Shown: in pieces, positions 1 to 10,700 of the stretch
How the letters are laid out: every line of letters starts with the position of its first letter
How positions within the stretch are numbered: position 1 is the first letter of the stretch
NCBI RefSeq assembly: GCF_943734655.1
Contig: NC_071355.1
Location: forward strand, 208,803,603-208,867,602
Direction of reading: 5' to 3'
DNA length: 64,000 bases
Origin: Sabethes cyaneus
Taxonomy: Eukaryota; Arthropoda; Insecta; Diptera; Culicidae
The notes under the pieces: generated by a model
What the model was told of the DNA's origin: nothing
Database searches by the model: none
What the model saw: only the letters and a program-made list of their open reading frames with translations
Program-made: the position numbers and the translations under genes

Positions 1-75
1 GTGGATGTCAAATGGGTGAATTGAGTTCATTCCGGTTCATTCGTGACGTCACCTTGCAAAACCTTATTGTAAACA
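1..75. repeat. End of an interspersed repeat, second copy at 43909-43975
   Basis: The first 75 bases share a pattern with 43909-43975: a GGATGT, AAATGG, TGAAT, GTTCATT block, then TGTGACGTCA-like and TGCAAAA..CTTATT blocks in the same order and spacing. The copy here has a few extra bases. It is probably the edge of a transposable element cut by the window start. The family is not recognised. Confidence 0.4.
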
Positions 76-884
76 GGCGAAACTAAATAAAAAAATCAAA
101 ACAAGGCGAAACAGGGCTGGGCGAATTTCATTTTCAAAATGCTTTGAAGCTCGTTCCAAGGGGTTCAACTATAAAACTTAGATTTTGAGCTTGAATGCAC
201 AAATTTTATGCAGTATAGTTGTGAAATTATAAGATTGATTTATTCTACACCAATTTATGTCTTTAAACTTGATTTTTGTAACTTTTATTTAAATTATGAC
301 TTGAAAATGTACTGGCAAATTATCACAGTGATATTCGTCATTGTTTACACTTTGCTAGTTGCGCCCTTATCGCGAATCACTCCGAAATATGATGCGTGGG
401 CACGTTTTACTCCCGGTATATCTACAAGATCTGTCGGATCCGTGGTGGCACAAGCTCTCATGAAGCCAGCATGTAAACCGATAGAAAAAGTTTTACCACA
501 GACTAAGTTTTACTAAGCTAAGTGTAAAATAAAGAAAAATTAATGCGGAAAAATTAAAGCTGAAGGGTAAAAGACTGGAGAACAGGATCGTGCCGGATCT
601 ACTGGTCGTTTAGGTGAAATTAGAAGCCGGATTTGAGCGAAAATAAGCATCCTACGCCCATCCACCATTATCCACCACAAGACTACGAATTGTCCTGGAT
701 AATCACGAGTATCAACCCGATCCGTTAGCCCGATCGCATTAATACCGGCCGTCGGTGTGAGCACGTCGGCATTAGAAATGTAATTCGACGCAGAAACGCA
801 TCCACGCAACATCCAGAAGAGAAAAGTACATTGATTAAAGCGAAAATAGAGACCCTAAGGCCGCGGTGCCCTGAAGAGGGCAGT
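76..884. other. No gene; one short LINE-derived match
   Basis: Short open frames here have no recognisable protein similarity. Positions 385-406 are identical over 22 bases to 15168-15189, which lie inside the reverse-transcriptase region of a minus-strand LINE, so part of this stretch is LINE debris. Nothing else is supported. Confidence 0.4.
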
Positions 885-1060
885 CTTCGCATTGCAGTGT
901 GTTTGCTCTAACCGTTAGCTACAAACTCGATAGTTTTGATTGCACCTGTACTGCTACTAGGTTATGATCTAAGTCGAAATACATACCCCGTATCTCGATT
1001 TGGTTCAATGTTTTTTGGTCAACTGATTTCTTGCTGAAAACCTTAAATGCACGAAATGAC
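885..1060 (-). mobile_element. LINE endonuclease-domain remnant
   Basis: Reading the minus strand gives a short conceptual peptide with IEIRGMYFDLDHNLVAV. This is a decayed form of the RGANIDSDHYLV-type block that closes the apurinic endonuclease domain of many insect LINEs; the catalytic SDH histidine survives as DHN. Stops and frameshifts surround it. It is a fossil fragment, not a gene. A similar block lies at 39455-40045. Confidence 0.5.
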
Positions 1061-1352
1061 TGGTTTGACGGGAAATGTGCATGCGAAGGAAAGGAAAAAC
1101 CAAGCTTGGACAAACTATACCTATAGCTACGCATTGCCACGAAGGAGAATTTGGCTACCGACGCGAAATAAGATGACTACGATTCTTAGAAATGTAAAGC
1201 GCCAGAAAAAAGAAAGAAGAAAGACTGGGAAACTAGAACAACTATCCCAGGTTATGTGCGTATCATTTAGAGCAAGTATGCCTGCAAAACGTGGTGCGTC
1301 TCAGCGGAGACATCGCAAAAATTGCAAGTATTCATTGACCGGTTCCTGCGAT

Positions 1353-1742
1353 CAGGCTTGGCATACACTTTTCGCTTCGATTTTGCTCTTTTGATTACTG
1401 CATCTTAGCCAAGCAAAATTTGAAAAAGTGATATATGGGGCGTTTGTAGAATTTGTTATTATCTACAAAATTGCTGAAGTATGCATTACTGTGCGTTTTG
1501 TATTTATGGCGCTATGAGGCTGCTACCCTCTTGGTAGCAAAAAGAGCGCTCCTTTTGCTACCAATCGCATTGCTGCCCTACAGCGCCGAAAATACAAAAG
1601 ATAAAACTTCACTTTCTTCAGCATTAGTATAGATAATTACTAGCTCTACAAATGCCCCATACATCACTTTCTGAAATTCTACTTGGTTGAGGAGCAGTAA
1701 TCAAAACAGCAAAATCAAAGCGAAAAGTGTATGCCAAGCCTG
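1353..1742. mobile_element. Palindromic foldback MITE, about 390 bp
   Basis: The left arm, from 1353 (CAGGCTTGGCATACACTTTT), and the right arm, ending at 1742, are reverse complements over most of the element, with many scattered mismatches. The arms meet near 1548, where two inverted copies of a TTGGTAGCAAAA..GAGCGCT block face each other. Open frames that run into this block are by-products of the palindrome. The structure is that of a non-autonomous DNA element; no transposase is present. Confidence 0.7.
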
Positions 1743-1792
1743 CCTGCGATACATCATTCGTGCCTGGTGGCCTGATAACTGTATATCCAGAC

Positions 1793-2023
1793 TGGAGGAA
1801 AGGAACGAACGAGGTTTGCAGAGAAGCACTCGACTGGAATCCACAAAGACAGCGTAGAAGAGGCAGATCCAGAGGCTCATGGCGACGGAGTTTAGCCAAC
1901 GATATCCGGGCTGTAGACGAGCACCTGTCCTGGCGACAGGTAAACGCCTTGGCGGGTAACCGTCAGCAGTGGAGATCTCTGATTTCATCCCTTTGTTCTG
2001 CCGGACCAGCGGACATGGACAAA
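1793..2023 (+). mobile_element. LINE ORF2 C-terminal remnant
   Basis: The plus-strand frame reads WRKGTNEVCREALDWNPQ, then RRRGRSRGSWRRSLANDIRA and LSWRQVNALAGNRQQWRSLI. This basic, tryptophan-rich tail is the usual extreme C-terminus of mosquito LINE reverse transcriptase proteins. It abuts the foldback element at 1353-1742, and the rest of the LINE is missing at this locus. Clade not determined. Confidence 0.7.
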
Positions 2024-2030
2024 TAATTAA

Positions 2031-3165
2031 ACGCAAGTTATATGAGAAGTTGAACCAATCTCGTAAAGAATGCATGCATGCCTCGCCTGCGTAGCAACGA
2101 GGAGGAAAACCTGATCACAGACGAGCGTGAACCGTGAAGTCGTCAACAGATGGTAGCCCAAGTAACAATGGTAGCTGAATTGCAAGAGCAATGGCTGTTT
2201 ACGGGTTGGTTTAAGGCGATCAAAGCTGCATAAAGTAAGCACTTAAATGGTGTTTAAATAAGCGATGTTTAAGCTACTTTAAATTTTTTAAACCAGTTCT
2301 CTTCCAAAAGCTGATAAACAAGCTTAATAGCGGATTTTTCCACAAAAATATCTGCTTCTAAACAGCCATAAACATCAAACCGTTTTACGGTTGCTTAAAG
2401 GTGTTAAAGTGTAGAGTGGAACTTTCGGCTCACAGCACACATACTGTCATAGCATAGAATTTCGCAATTCGGCTGACAGCAAAAGTTTGTCAGTTATCGA
2501 CATTATCGACTGCTTCACGCTAGACGGGCTAGGCTTCAGGTGTAAAGATATTCTCACTGTCTGTTCTGCAGATGCAAATGGGGCGGATCACACGGTGAGT
2601 GCTTATGGATCAAAAGATGACGGGTTCAATTCCCGGAAAAAAAGATATGCATTTTTAAGTAGAGCTTTAATTATGCAAATTAAAGTTATTCGAAATTAAA
2701 AATATCGCGTTCGAAACATGCTCACAGCAAAATAATAAAGGCTGCGCTCCATTTTTTAAATTTAAAAATTGGTTTTTTTGGCTGCATAAAGGTTGATGAA
2801 GCGTTGATTAAGCGACTGAAAAAGCAGATTGCAAAATTATTTTTCGTTCTAAAAATAGAATTGACAGCATTGCGTAAATTGGCTATTTAGGAGCGCAAAA
2901 AAGTTTCTCTTAAGCCTCATTGCAGCTTCGAAAGCAGCTATTAATTAGCCTGAAGCTTGATAAAATCACCAGATTTAGATATTTAAGAGCTGAAAAAAGG
3001 TTTTTATTTCTAAACCTAAACCATAGATCAACCACAGGTTGAATAAAATCAGCTATAAAAGCGTTTGATCAGCCTGAAATTGTTACTTGGGAGCCGTTCT
3101 TCGATAAGCATCTCATTGACGATGTAATAGAACGAAGCAGAACGGAAGTTAAAGAGTGCCTATCG
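2031..3165. other. AT-rich intergenic stretch, no gene
   Basis: No coding region is supported. A tRNA T-arm-like hairpin (CGGGTTCAATTCCCG) lies near 2626-2640 and could be a SINE scrap, but no complete tRNA fold is present. The remainder shows nothing recognisable. Confidence 0.4.
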
Positions 3166-3372
3166 ACCTTTTCGCGTGCGTAATGGCGGCTAGTGGGTAC
3201 AGCTTTCGGAAAACGTTAGCATGGCTTTGGCAACTTTATTTACGTCAGATTGATATTTCCAGCCTTGATTGTTGTTGTAGAACTTTCAAGCGTACATGAG
3301 CGAGGTTCCCAAAAGCAAATAAACATTGTTGAAAAGTGTACCCACTAGCCGCCATTTAGCACGCGAAAAGGT
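3166..3372. mobile_element. Short MITE with about 39-bp inverted repeats
   Basis: The left end at 3166-3204 (ACCTTTTCGCGTGCGTAATG, then GCGGCTAGTGGGTACA) is repeated in reverse complement at about 3333-3372 with a few mismatches. The 128-bp centre is non-coding. The element lies just 5' of a LINE fragment. Superfamily not determined; no clear target-site duplication was seen. Confidence 0.65.
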
Positions 3373-3379
3373 GGATAAA

Positions 3380-4170
3380 TGATGGTAGCATCCCGGCTCC
3401 CGATCCCAAAGACATCCGGAATGCGGAAATCGGAAAGCTAATGACCTATAGAGCCACTTGAAAGGACCGATTCGGGCAGAATTCTATAAAAATGGCTAGA
3501 AACCACTAGCAACAATATTTTTCAGGATTTGAAAGGAGAAGAAATTAAACGAAGAATGGCTGGAAGGTGCGGTTTGATCCATCTACAAAAAGGACCATCG
3601 GTTCAATTGCTGTAATTTCCACGGAGTTACGCTTATCAACGCCGCATGCAAGATTCTTCCATAGATCTTGTTACATCGCCTATCCAATTGCAAGGGCATG
3701 ACAATACCAGATGGGCTTTATGGGGGCCCTACAGCGGGCTACTACAGATCAAATTTTTACTCTCCTACAAGTCCAGCAGAAATGTCGGAAGTACAACGTG
3801 CCCGCGCTTCATATTTTTGTACATTTTGAGGAAGCATACGAAACAGTTAAGCATGACGAGCTATGTAGACAACACGAGAGCAATTTTTCGGACAAATTGG
3901 CGCGGCTGATAATACCACCCTGGAGTGAGCGTGTTTTTTTTGGTGGGGGGGGCACTCTCGAGACCTTTCGAATCGTGTAAAGGGTTGCAGCAAGGTGATG
4001 AGCTGTCTTGTAATGTTATTTAACATCGCTATTGAAGGTGTGATCCGGCGATTGAAACGATCTTGAGCAAAAGTATTCGTCTTCTAAGCGACCTTGATTT
4101 CATTACCAGAGAGTTTGGGACTGCGTAGGTAATCCATGTCATACTTAAAATGGGGGCTAGAAGGACGTGG
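3380..4170 (+). mobile_element. Decayed LINE reverse-transcriptase fragment
   Basis: Plus-strand frames around 3700-3900 read TTDQIFTLLQVQQKCRKYNV followed by HIFVHFEEAYETVKHDELC. These are the fingers and motif-A region of a LINE RT (the usual FIDFKAAYDT block). Frameshifted pieces at 3980-4050 resemble the KGLQQGD and IEGVIRR blocks. Several stops and shifts make this a dead copy. The same blocks occur on the minus strand at 14290-17130. Confidence 0.65.
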
Positions 4171-4698
4171 CTACAAGACTGGGCTGCACAGACATACGTG
4201 CACTTGCCGTTTTTGACCGAAAGGTGTTGCGGACTATTTGTGGCGAAGTATTACAAACGGAAAACGGAAAGTAGCGCAGGATTTGCATCTAGGGTTGCCA
4301 AGTGGTCGGTTTTTGGCCGGTCCAACCGGTTTTTCACCTGCAAAGCCGGTGGCCGGTCAATCCTGTAAAAAGGCCGGTTTTTCGACACATGAAGCCGGAT
4401 TTGTACTTTTTGCCTGATTTGTAAATTTTCTGATAAATTTATTAGCTATCCTCACGACTTAAATATACATTTATTGCCAAGTGTTTATTTTCGCCGTCGA
4501 AAAATATCCTTGTATGTTTCCTTAACAACCAAACATAAGTTACAGCATTATGAATGGAAAAACATTCACCACGTGCAAACATATTGATGCCTACTACAAT
4601 GTTTACGGCGACGAATTTGCTGACGCTGCCACAATTTATGTTTATCTCTAATGAGCTAGCCTCCTATATTTAAGCCGTGAGCTATCCTGAGCAGTGGC

Positions 4699-4825
4699 TT
4701 ATTGAAGATAGCCAGTTTTGCAGTGACAATACTTTGCTTCTGGCGGTAATATACAATCAGTTGTCCACTAGGACTAGCACCAGAAGCAAGTAGTTGTCAC
4801 TCTGAAACTAGCTATCTTCAATATA
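4699..4825. repeat. Inverted repeat, 45-bp arms
   Basis: The arm at 4699-4743 (TTATTGAAGATAGCCAGTTT to GCTTCTGG) pairs with 4780-4825 in reverse complement, including TTGAAGATAGC, GTGACAA and TTGCTTCTGG blocks. The loop is about 36 bp. It is probably a small MITE and is non-coding. Confidence 0.6.
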
Positions 4826-4997
4826 ATCCATTCAATGTTCGTTGTGGTTTCCACTGTGATGTCTTACCGTTCGCTACCTCCACAGCGGACTGTTCATCCC
4901 ATTTTCACAGGAAACTGTCAACCAACTTCCGGCGACTACCCAAATAATATGTCATTAACGCACATTACACATTCCAGGCAAATCGTGTAAAAATATG

Positions 4998-5015
4998 CCC
5001 CCCCCCCCCCCCCCC
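4998..5015. repeat. Run of 18 C residues at a LINE 5' junction
   Basis: Eighteen consecutive C bases stand directly before the open LINE sequence. The run may be a real homopolymer at the 5' truncation point or an assembly filler; its length is not trustworthy. Confidence 0.8.
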
Positions 5016-6165
5016 GCATTTTTTGAAGGCAAGACCGACCGGCCGGGTCGGTCTCATTATTGAAAAACTGAACTACATCGGATTTCCCTCATGGTTTACC
5101 GAATGGCTTTACTCATACTTATCCGATCGCAAAGCATTCGTTATAGTAAACTCCGTGCGCTCCAGAACATTTGACATATCGTCTGGTGTCCCTCAAGGCA
5201 GTGTGCTTGGCCCGCTCATCTTTATAATTTATATTAATGACCTGGTCGAGCTGCTGTCATCATCGAAATTATCGTTTACCGACGATCTAAAAATCTTTCG
5301 GGTGATTGGTGCCCCTGCCGATTGTGTCGCATTACAGGAGGATATTAATCGTCTGCTAGTCTGGTGCAGTGACAACGGCATGCGTGTTAACAGCAATAAG
5401 TGTAAAGTAATATCATACAGTCGCCGTAACACCGTTTTTCTTCATCAATACAGCATGGGACCGGATTGTCTGGAACGTGTTAACTCTATTCTCGACCTAG
5501 GCGTTACTATTGACTCTAAATTGAGGTTCGACGAGCATATAAGTAGAGTCACTGCTAAAGCATACACCGTGCTTGGTTTTATGCGACGCCAGGCGTCTGG
5601 ATTCACTGACGTTTATTGCCTCAAGACGCTATATTGCTCTCTCGTACGCAGCATTTTGGAGTATGCTTCCCCGGTTTGGGCTCCTGCACACGTAACACAG
5701 ATCCTTGCGATTGAGCGGATTCAGAAGAAATTTGTGCGATTCGCCTTACGTCAGCTGCCGTGGAATGATCCAGTCAATCTTCCCAGTTACATAGACCGTT
5801 GTCAACTGATTTGCCTGGATACACTCGCAGTCCGGCGCGTCAAACAGCAGCGTCTATTTATATTCGACCTAATAACAGGCAATGTGGATTGCCCGGAACT
5901 CCTGTACCAGATACCGTGGAATGTACCTCCTCGTCGGCTTCGCAATCCACCGTTATTGGCCATCCAATTCCATAGAACAAATTATGGTGTGAATAATTGT
6001 TTTAATGTCTGCTTGCGTTCCTTCAACGATGTTTGTAATGTGTTCGATTTTACTCTGTCTAGAAATGTGTTTAGTAGTAGAATCCGAGGCTTAAGTTAGT
6101 TATTAAGTAAACAATCTGTACGACGTAGTCGAAGATGGTGAAATAAATTAAATTAAATTAAATTT
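5016..6165 (+). mobile_element. 5'-truncated jockey-like LINE
   Basis: A frame open from about 5023 to the TAG at 6097-6099 encodes most of a non-LTR reverse transcriptase. Visible blocks are SSGVPQGSVLGPLIFIIYIN, then LSFTDDLKIFR (the catalytic YADD/FADD box with Ala replaced by Thr), a VISYSR block, ILDLGVTID and LEYASPVWAP. The N-terminal half of ORF2, the endonuclease and ORF1 are missing, and the open frame begins at a non-ATG codon, so this is not a gene. The 3' end carries an (AAATT)n tail at 6143-6165, as expected for a target-primed insertion. The long uninterrupted frame suggests a fairly recent insertion. Related decayed copies lie at 44230-45500 and 55830-56935. Confidence 0.85.
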
Positions 6166-6191
6166 TGTAATTTTCAGACTTGGCAACCCTA

Positions 6192-7422
6192 TTTAAATGA
6201 CGAGCTGCAGACGCTACTTCTGGAGAGATTTCCAACGTACACCTGGCAAAAGTCGGAAGGTGCCCTTCAAGAAACTCATGAAACATCTGTATCCATGATA
6301 AACAGCTACGATAATTTGTTGTTGTCCTACAGCAAAAGTGACAAACTTTCATGATATATTGGTGCGACATTTTGAAGTAGGGACAATATCTGTGTCTGTT
6401 GTGGGTTCGTGATTTTTGATTCCCTGGCCGTTTGATTTGACATTGCCGTTGTTGCTCTTTCTCTTTCTGACTATAGTGTTAGTGATTTCAGTCGGTCACA
6501 GTTCGAAGCAGTTGCACTTTCAAACTGCGAAGTCTATAGTTTATAGTGCATAGTGCGGCAACTAGCAGTCATTAACTTTTCGTCGAAAGCCCAAATTCGG
6601 AAGCAGTTTTTGGGCCCAAAAGCGAGATTGTGTTTATAAAAATGTAAATACTGCATTCTTCTCGCCGATCTGAACACAGCGAATATATTTTCATGAACAG
6701 AACTTCTGGGACAGACAAAAAACTGCTTTTGAAATTGGCAAAATCGATGACGACTAATTTCACCTTGTGATTGTAATTTGTAATGGTTGTAATCAACGCT
6801 GCTGGAAGCCCCTTGCAAGCGCCCATTCAACCGCGGACGCGACTGTAGCAGCGAACTGTCAAAGCTGCCAAACGTGTCAGGCAACCAGTGTTGTTATTTT
6901 TATTGATTTATTCTATACCATACATTCCAATCCTTATAATCTGGTTCCAATCGTTCCAATTACAGGATTTTGTTTTTAAATAACGAATTTTTCAAAATGT
7001 TTGCCAAAATTCCTCCAGGAAATACGCATTTGTTAAAGCTGGAATCGAAATATATACCAAAATTGGAGTTATCGACCTCAAACTTTCGCTTCAAACAATC
7101 ATCGTCTTAGTTTTTATTACCACTTTGGCCAATAAAACTTGAATGGCAACGCTGCAAGTATCTCGCATTTCAGTGATCTTTGTAGTGCTAGTGAATGTTC
7201 AACATGAAAAAAGTACTGAAATTAAAGCAAGCAACAAATGGCTCATCAGCTGTAAACTTTTTCTAATTTAGCTAGTTTTCAACGCGAATTTAGTGCTAAA
7301 CCCAGTGTTGTTCTATTCCCCGTTCTCCAGTGGATATTTTAATGATAAATATCGTTCTGAAAAGCAAAAGAGCACAACGAGAGTGTTCTTTTTTCTTCAT
7401 CCTTGTCGCTAGTGAAGAAAAT
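6192..7422. other. Upstream region of the CACHD1-like gene
   Basis: No coding region is supported. The stretch lies 5' of the CACHD1-like gene and probably includes its promoter and start of transcription. A pair of short inverted AGCAGTTTTT-type motifs (about 6603 and 6718) is present. No clear TATA box could be assigned. Confidence 0.35.
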
Positions 7423-7736
7423 ATGATTGGATCAGAGCAAGAAGAAGAGGAGGAATTCCAACAGCGAGTCAAATCGAATGGAAAGTATCATCATCAGCAG
7501 TAACAGCAGCGAACGAAAAACGAGCAGCTCCAGCTCCAGCTATCCAAAAGGAAAGAAAAATCGTAAACAACAAAGCGTTCCGACAAAGGTTCCCGCAAAA
7601 GAGATTAAGAAGAAGCGAAATAAGAACGTATAGGTACTTCGCTTTACTATAAACAAATCGATGGCCATGATCAGTTTCAGCTTCAGCTGAATCGAGACGA
7701 CATTTGGAATTGTAATTAAGCAAAAAAAATTGAAAA
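7423..7736 (+). promoter_or_regulatory. Putative 5' leader with two upstream ORFs
   Basis: Directly before the CACHD1-like start codon are two ATG-initiated short frames. One spans 7423-7503 (26 codons, glutamate- and glutamine-rich). The other spans 7478-7633 (51 codons, starting MESIIISSNSSERKTSSSSS and ending in a lysine-rich tail). They overlap in different frames and both stop before 7737. If transcribed, they could dampen translation of the main frame. Their low-complexity content gives no evidence of a functional peptide. Confidence 0.3.
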
Positions 7737-10700
7737 ATGGTATCCAATCTTCGTGAGCAGTATTACCGAGGGCTGCTGACGATAGCAGCGGCATTGTTTA
7801 TTAGTAGCTGTCGGCAAGCTTTTGCTTCCAATCATATCTTTGTAAATAACATAGTTCCTTTGATAAGTAATCTAAGTGGTAGTGAGATAAGTTTCGATAA
7901 TAGCAGCAAAGTGCCTTCTTCACCGATATCGACACCACACAGCAGCAATTCAATGCCCTCGGTTGTCGGTGGACCGGCCGCATTGTTCCCCTTTGCATCA
8001 CCACAAGTACAGCAACAGCAACAGCAACAAATCGGCCCTGGTGAGCGGGACTATAGTGTTTTAGAGCTGTCCAAGTTGCTGGAGTTGAAGCTAAAGCGAA
8101 TACGCAATCAAGAGCTTGATGTTCCGGTTGTACAGGTTGGTTTTTAAATACATTTTTAGTATAGTATATATTTAATCGAATTTTTATTTGTAGGAACTGT
8201 ACGATACGATGGAATTTACTTCGGTCATCCGCAATGATATCGACGAACTCGATAGGATTACCAAGAAGCTGACTGCAAAGTTTGATCAATCGGTAGCAGT
8301 GGTCGACCGGTTGCGTGCATTTATTTACGACACCGTTGCTCGCCAGAGTGCCAAATACAACACTCTCATCAGTCCGTGTCCGTACAGTAACGAACTGATC
8401 AATCCGTGGGATGACGAGCCGCATTTCGATTTGCAAAGCTTCATCCAAAACACCAAATCAATGAATTCTTCCAGCAGTAGTAGCAGTAGCAGTAGCACCT
8501 CAGTAATGAAACAGTTGTCTGGTGAATCAGATTTCCTAGACTTCTCGGCATTTCCAACGAGTCCGGAAGATCGGCCTCGGATCCGCATAAACGATCAAAC
8601 GGTAGACGATAACAATCAGATTTTACAAAAGCGATTTCAGGATCAGATTGCTCACATGCAGAGTAATTTCTACAACCTCAAGCAACTGTTTTTCTTATCG
8701 GCCTTTGATCAAGGAAGCGCTTTTAAGTGTCACTACTATCCACGTGACGGTAGACTGAAGTCACTATATTTGTCCTCTGTGAGGAGTAAGCATTTTATGA
8801 TTTTATTAGACATCGGAAACTCGGTCAGTTTCGACCAACTAGAAGTGGCGAAGGCGATCGTGAAATTTATCATCTATCTGCTAAATGAGAACGATCGTAT
8901 CGCTATTATCGCAGTCAGTCAAAAGCTGACGACAACGGAAAACTTGCATCACTGTAGTAATACTCCCTTCGTGAATGCTACCATAGATAATAAGGACCGG
9001 TTGGTGGAATTCGTGGATTCACTGAACAAAACAGCTTCGGCTGCCGTTCACGTGGCAGCATTTCGTTACGCGTTCAGGTCTTTAAGCGAAGCATACAAAG
9101 AAGTGAGCACGGAACTTCCAATCGTATTTTTATACTTGGGTAGAGCGCAGCTCTCACCAATAACTGCCGCTGCACGATCGGTAATTAGAACAATCGCCGA
9201 AGGACAATCAAGGCTTCCAATCCCAGTGATTATAAACAGTTGTTTGATCCTGCTAGATGAACGGGAAATCACCTACGAAAAGCAATTTATCGCAGACTTT
9301 ACGACGCAGAACTTTGCCAAGTACAATATCAGTGGCATCTTTTTTAAACCGAGGCCAGGCAAACTGGTTATGATTTCAAAACACAGTTTTGATGCACACC
9401 GATTTGTACTTGCTTTAATGGAGCCTTTTCTTACCGAGAAGAGCTTTGTTGAAGATCGAATACGAATACATCTGCCTTATCATGAAGCAATAACTCATGA
9501 TACTTTGGTTAGTCTTTCTGTTCCTGTGGCTACGCATGGATTGATGGGGATTGACCTGTATCTCAGTGATTTGGTAGAGGACATCTCCTACTATAAGCAG
9601 GACGACGAAAGTTACGCTTTTCTGATGGACTTGCGGGGAATAACGATTATGCATCCTTCATTTCCCAGGCCGCTTGCAGCACGAGAGAACTTTTTCATCA
9701 CAAACATCACTCTGCTGGAGCGTGGGCTTAGTGCTGCTAACATCGAAGCTCTACTCTCAAAAAGCAGCGGTAATTTAACAATCATCGAGCCGAAAACCAG
9801 ACAGCAAAAAGTTTATTTATGGAAGCGAGCTCGCTTCTATGTTGCTTGTATAGTTCGTACCATCAACGACGACCGGAGTCCGAACATTCTCCTTAACGGA
9901 GCAAGCGCTCGATACAGTCAAACCCAGCAGCTCCAATATTATCATTCTCGATCGAACATGGATTACAGCTTCATAAGCAGCAACGGTTACAACAGCCGCA
10001 ACCTGTTAACCGACTTAATATATCATCGAATCGACATTTATTCGGCTCACCTTCAACGACCCATCCCGACAAGTACTTCATCTAATTCGCTGCCCAGTGA
10101 TCTCGGTTCCTCCGTCGCTGAGGGCCCCCGAGTCTGTCGTCTTATGAAACAGCTTGCCCTTGCTGACGATTCTACGCTCTACCTTAGTGCTTCTTCGTTT
10201 CAATCGCCCTACGCGCACATTCGTAACAATCGTGATGGTTCTAATGACGAAGATACACTTCGAACAATTCAGAATATTATGGCATACCTGAAGGACACCA
10301 CATCTCTTTTCGCCAATCCTGGACTTTTGCCGGAAGTACGCAGCGATGTGCTGGCACTGCTGAAAGTTATCTCCAACTATAGACGAAAACACGGTGACAG
10401 TAAGCTGAGCAAATACATTATCCGCCGCTATGCTGCCACTGTGAATGGTGTTATGCAGATTTACCCGGGCGGGTTGCTCGACAGTGACATCGAACCATCC
10501 AAACGACCGTGGTTCGTTAAAGCTATGCAGTATCCTGGAAAAGTGGTGGTTACTAAACCCTATCTGGACGCCGGAGGCGCTGGCTACATTGTCAGCGTTT
10601 CTTACACCATATTCGAGGGAATTGCTGATGCCCTACACAATACCGAAAACGATAAACCGATCGTCGTTGTGGCGTTGGATTTCAGCCAGGGATTTTTCTA

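Larger units (their letters stand above)
4290..6191. mobile_element. Candidate hAT-like element carrying nested insertions
   Basis: A 13-bp motif TAGGGTTGCCAAG at 4290-4302 is repeated exactly in inverse at 6179-6191. The 8-base flanks (TTTGCATC and TTTAAATG) agree at 5 of 8 positions, which would suit an old hAT target duplication. Just inside the left end, CCGGTTTTT/AAAAACCGG-type motifs repeat several times at 4305-4400, like subterminal transposase sites. Inside lie a palindrome at 4699-4825, a poly-C tract and a truncated LINE. No transposase remains. The GTTGCCA end motif is common in insect genomes, so chance pairing is possible. Confidence 0.4.

Noticed and set aside
5023..5040. Gene start for the 358-codon RT frame
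   Set aside because: The first codon is TTG directly after poly-C and the RT domain is cut in its middle; it is a truncated LINE.
7801..8448. 215-codon open frame on the minus strand
   Set aside because: It lies antisense to the well-supported first two CACHD1 exons, crosses their intron and has no recognisable domain.
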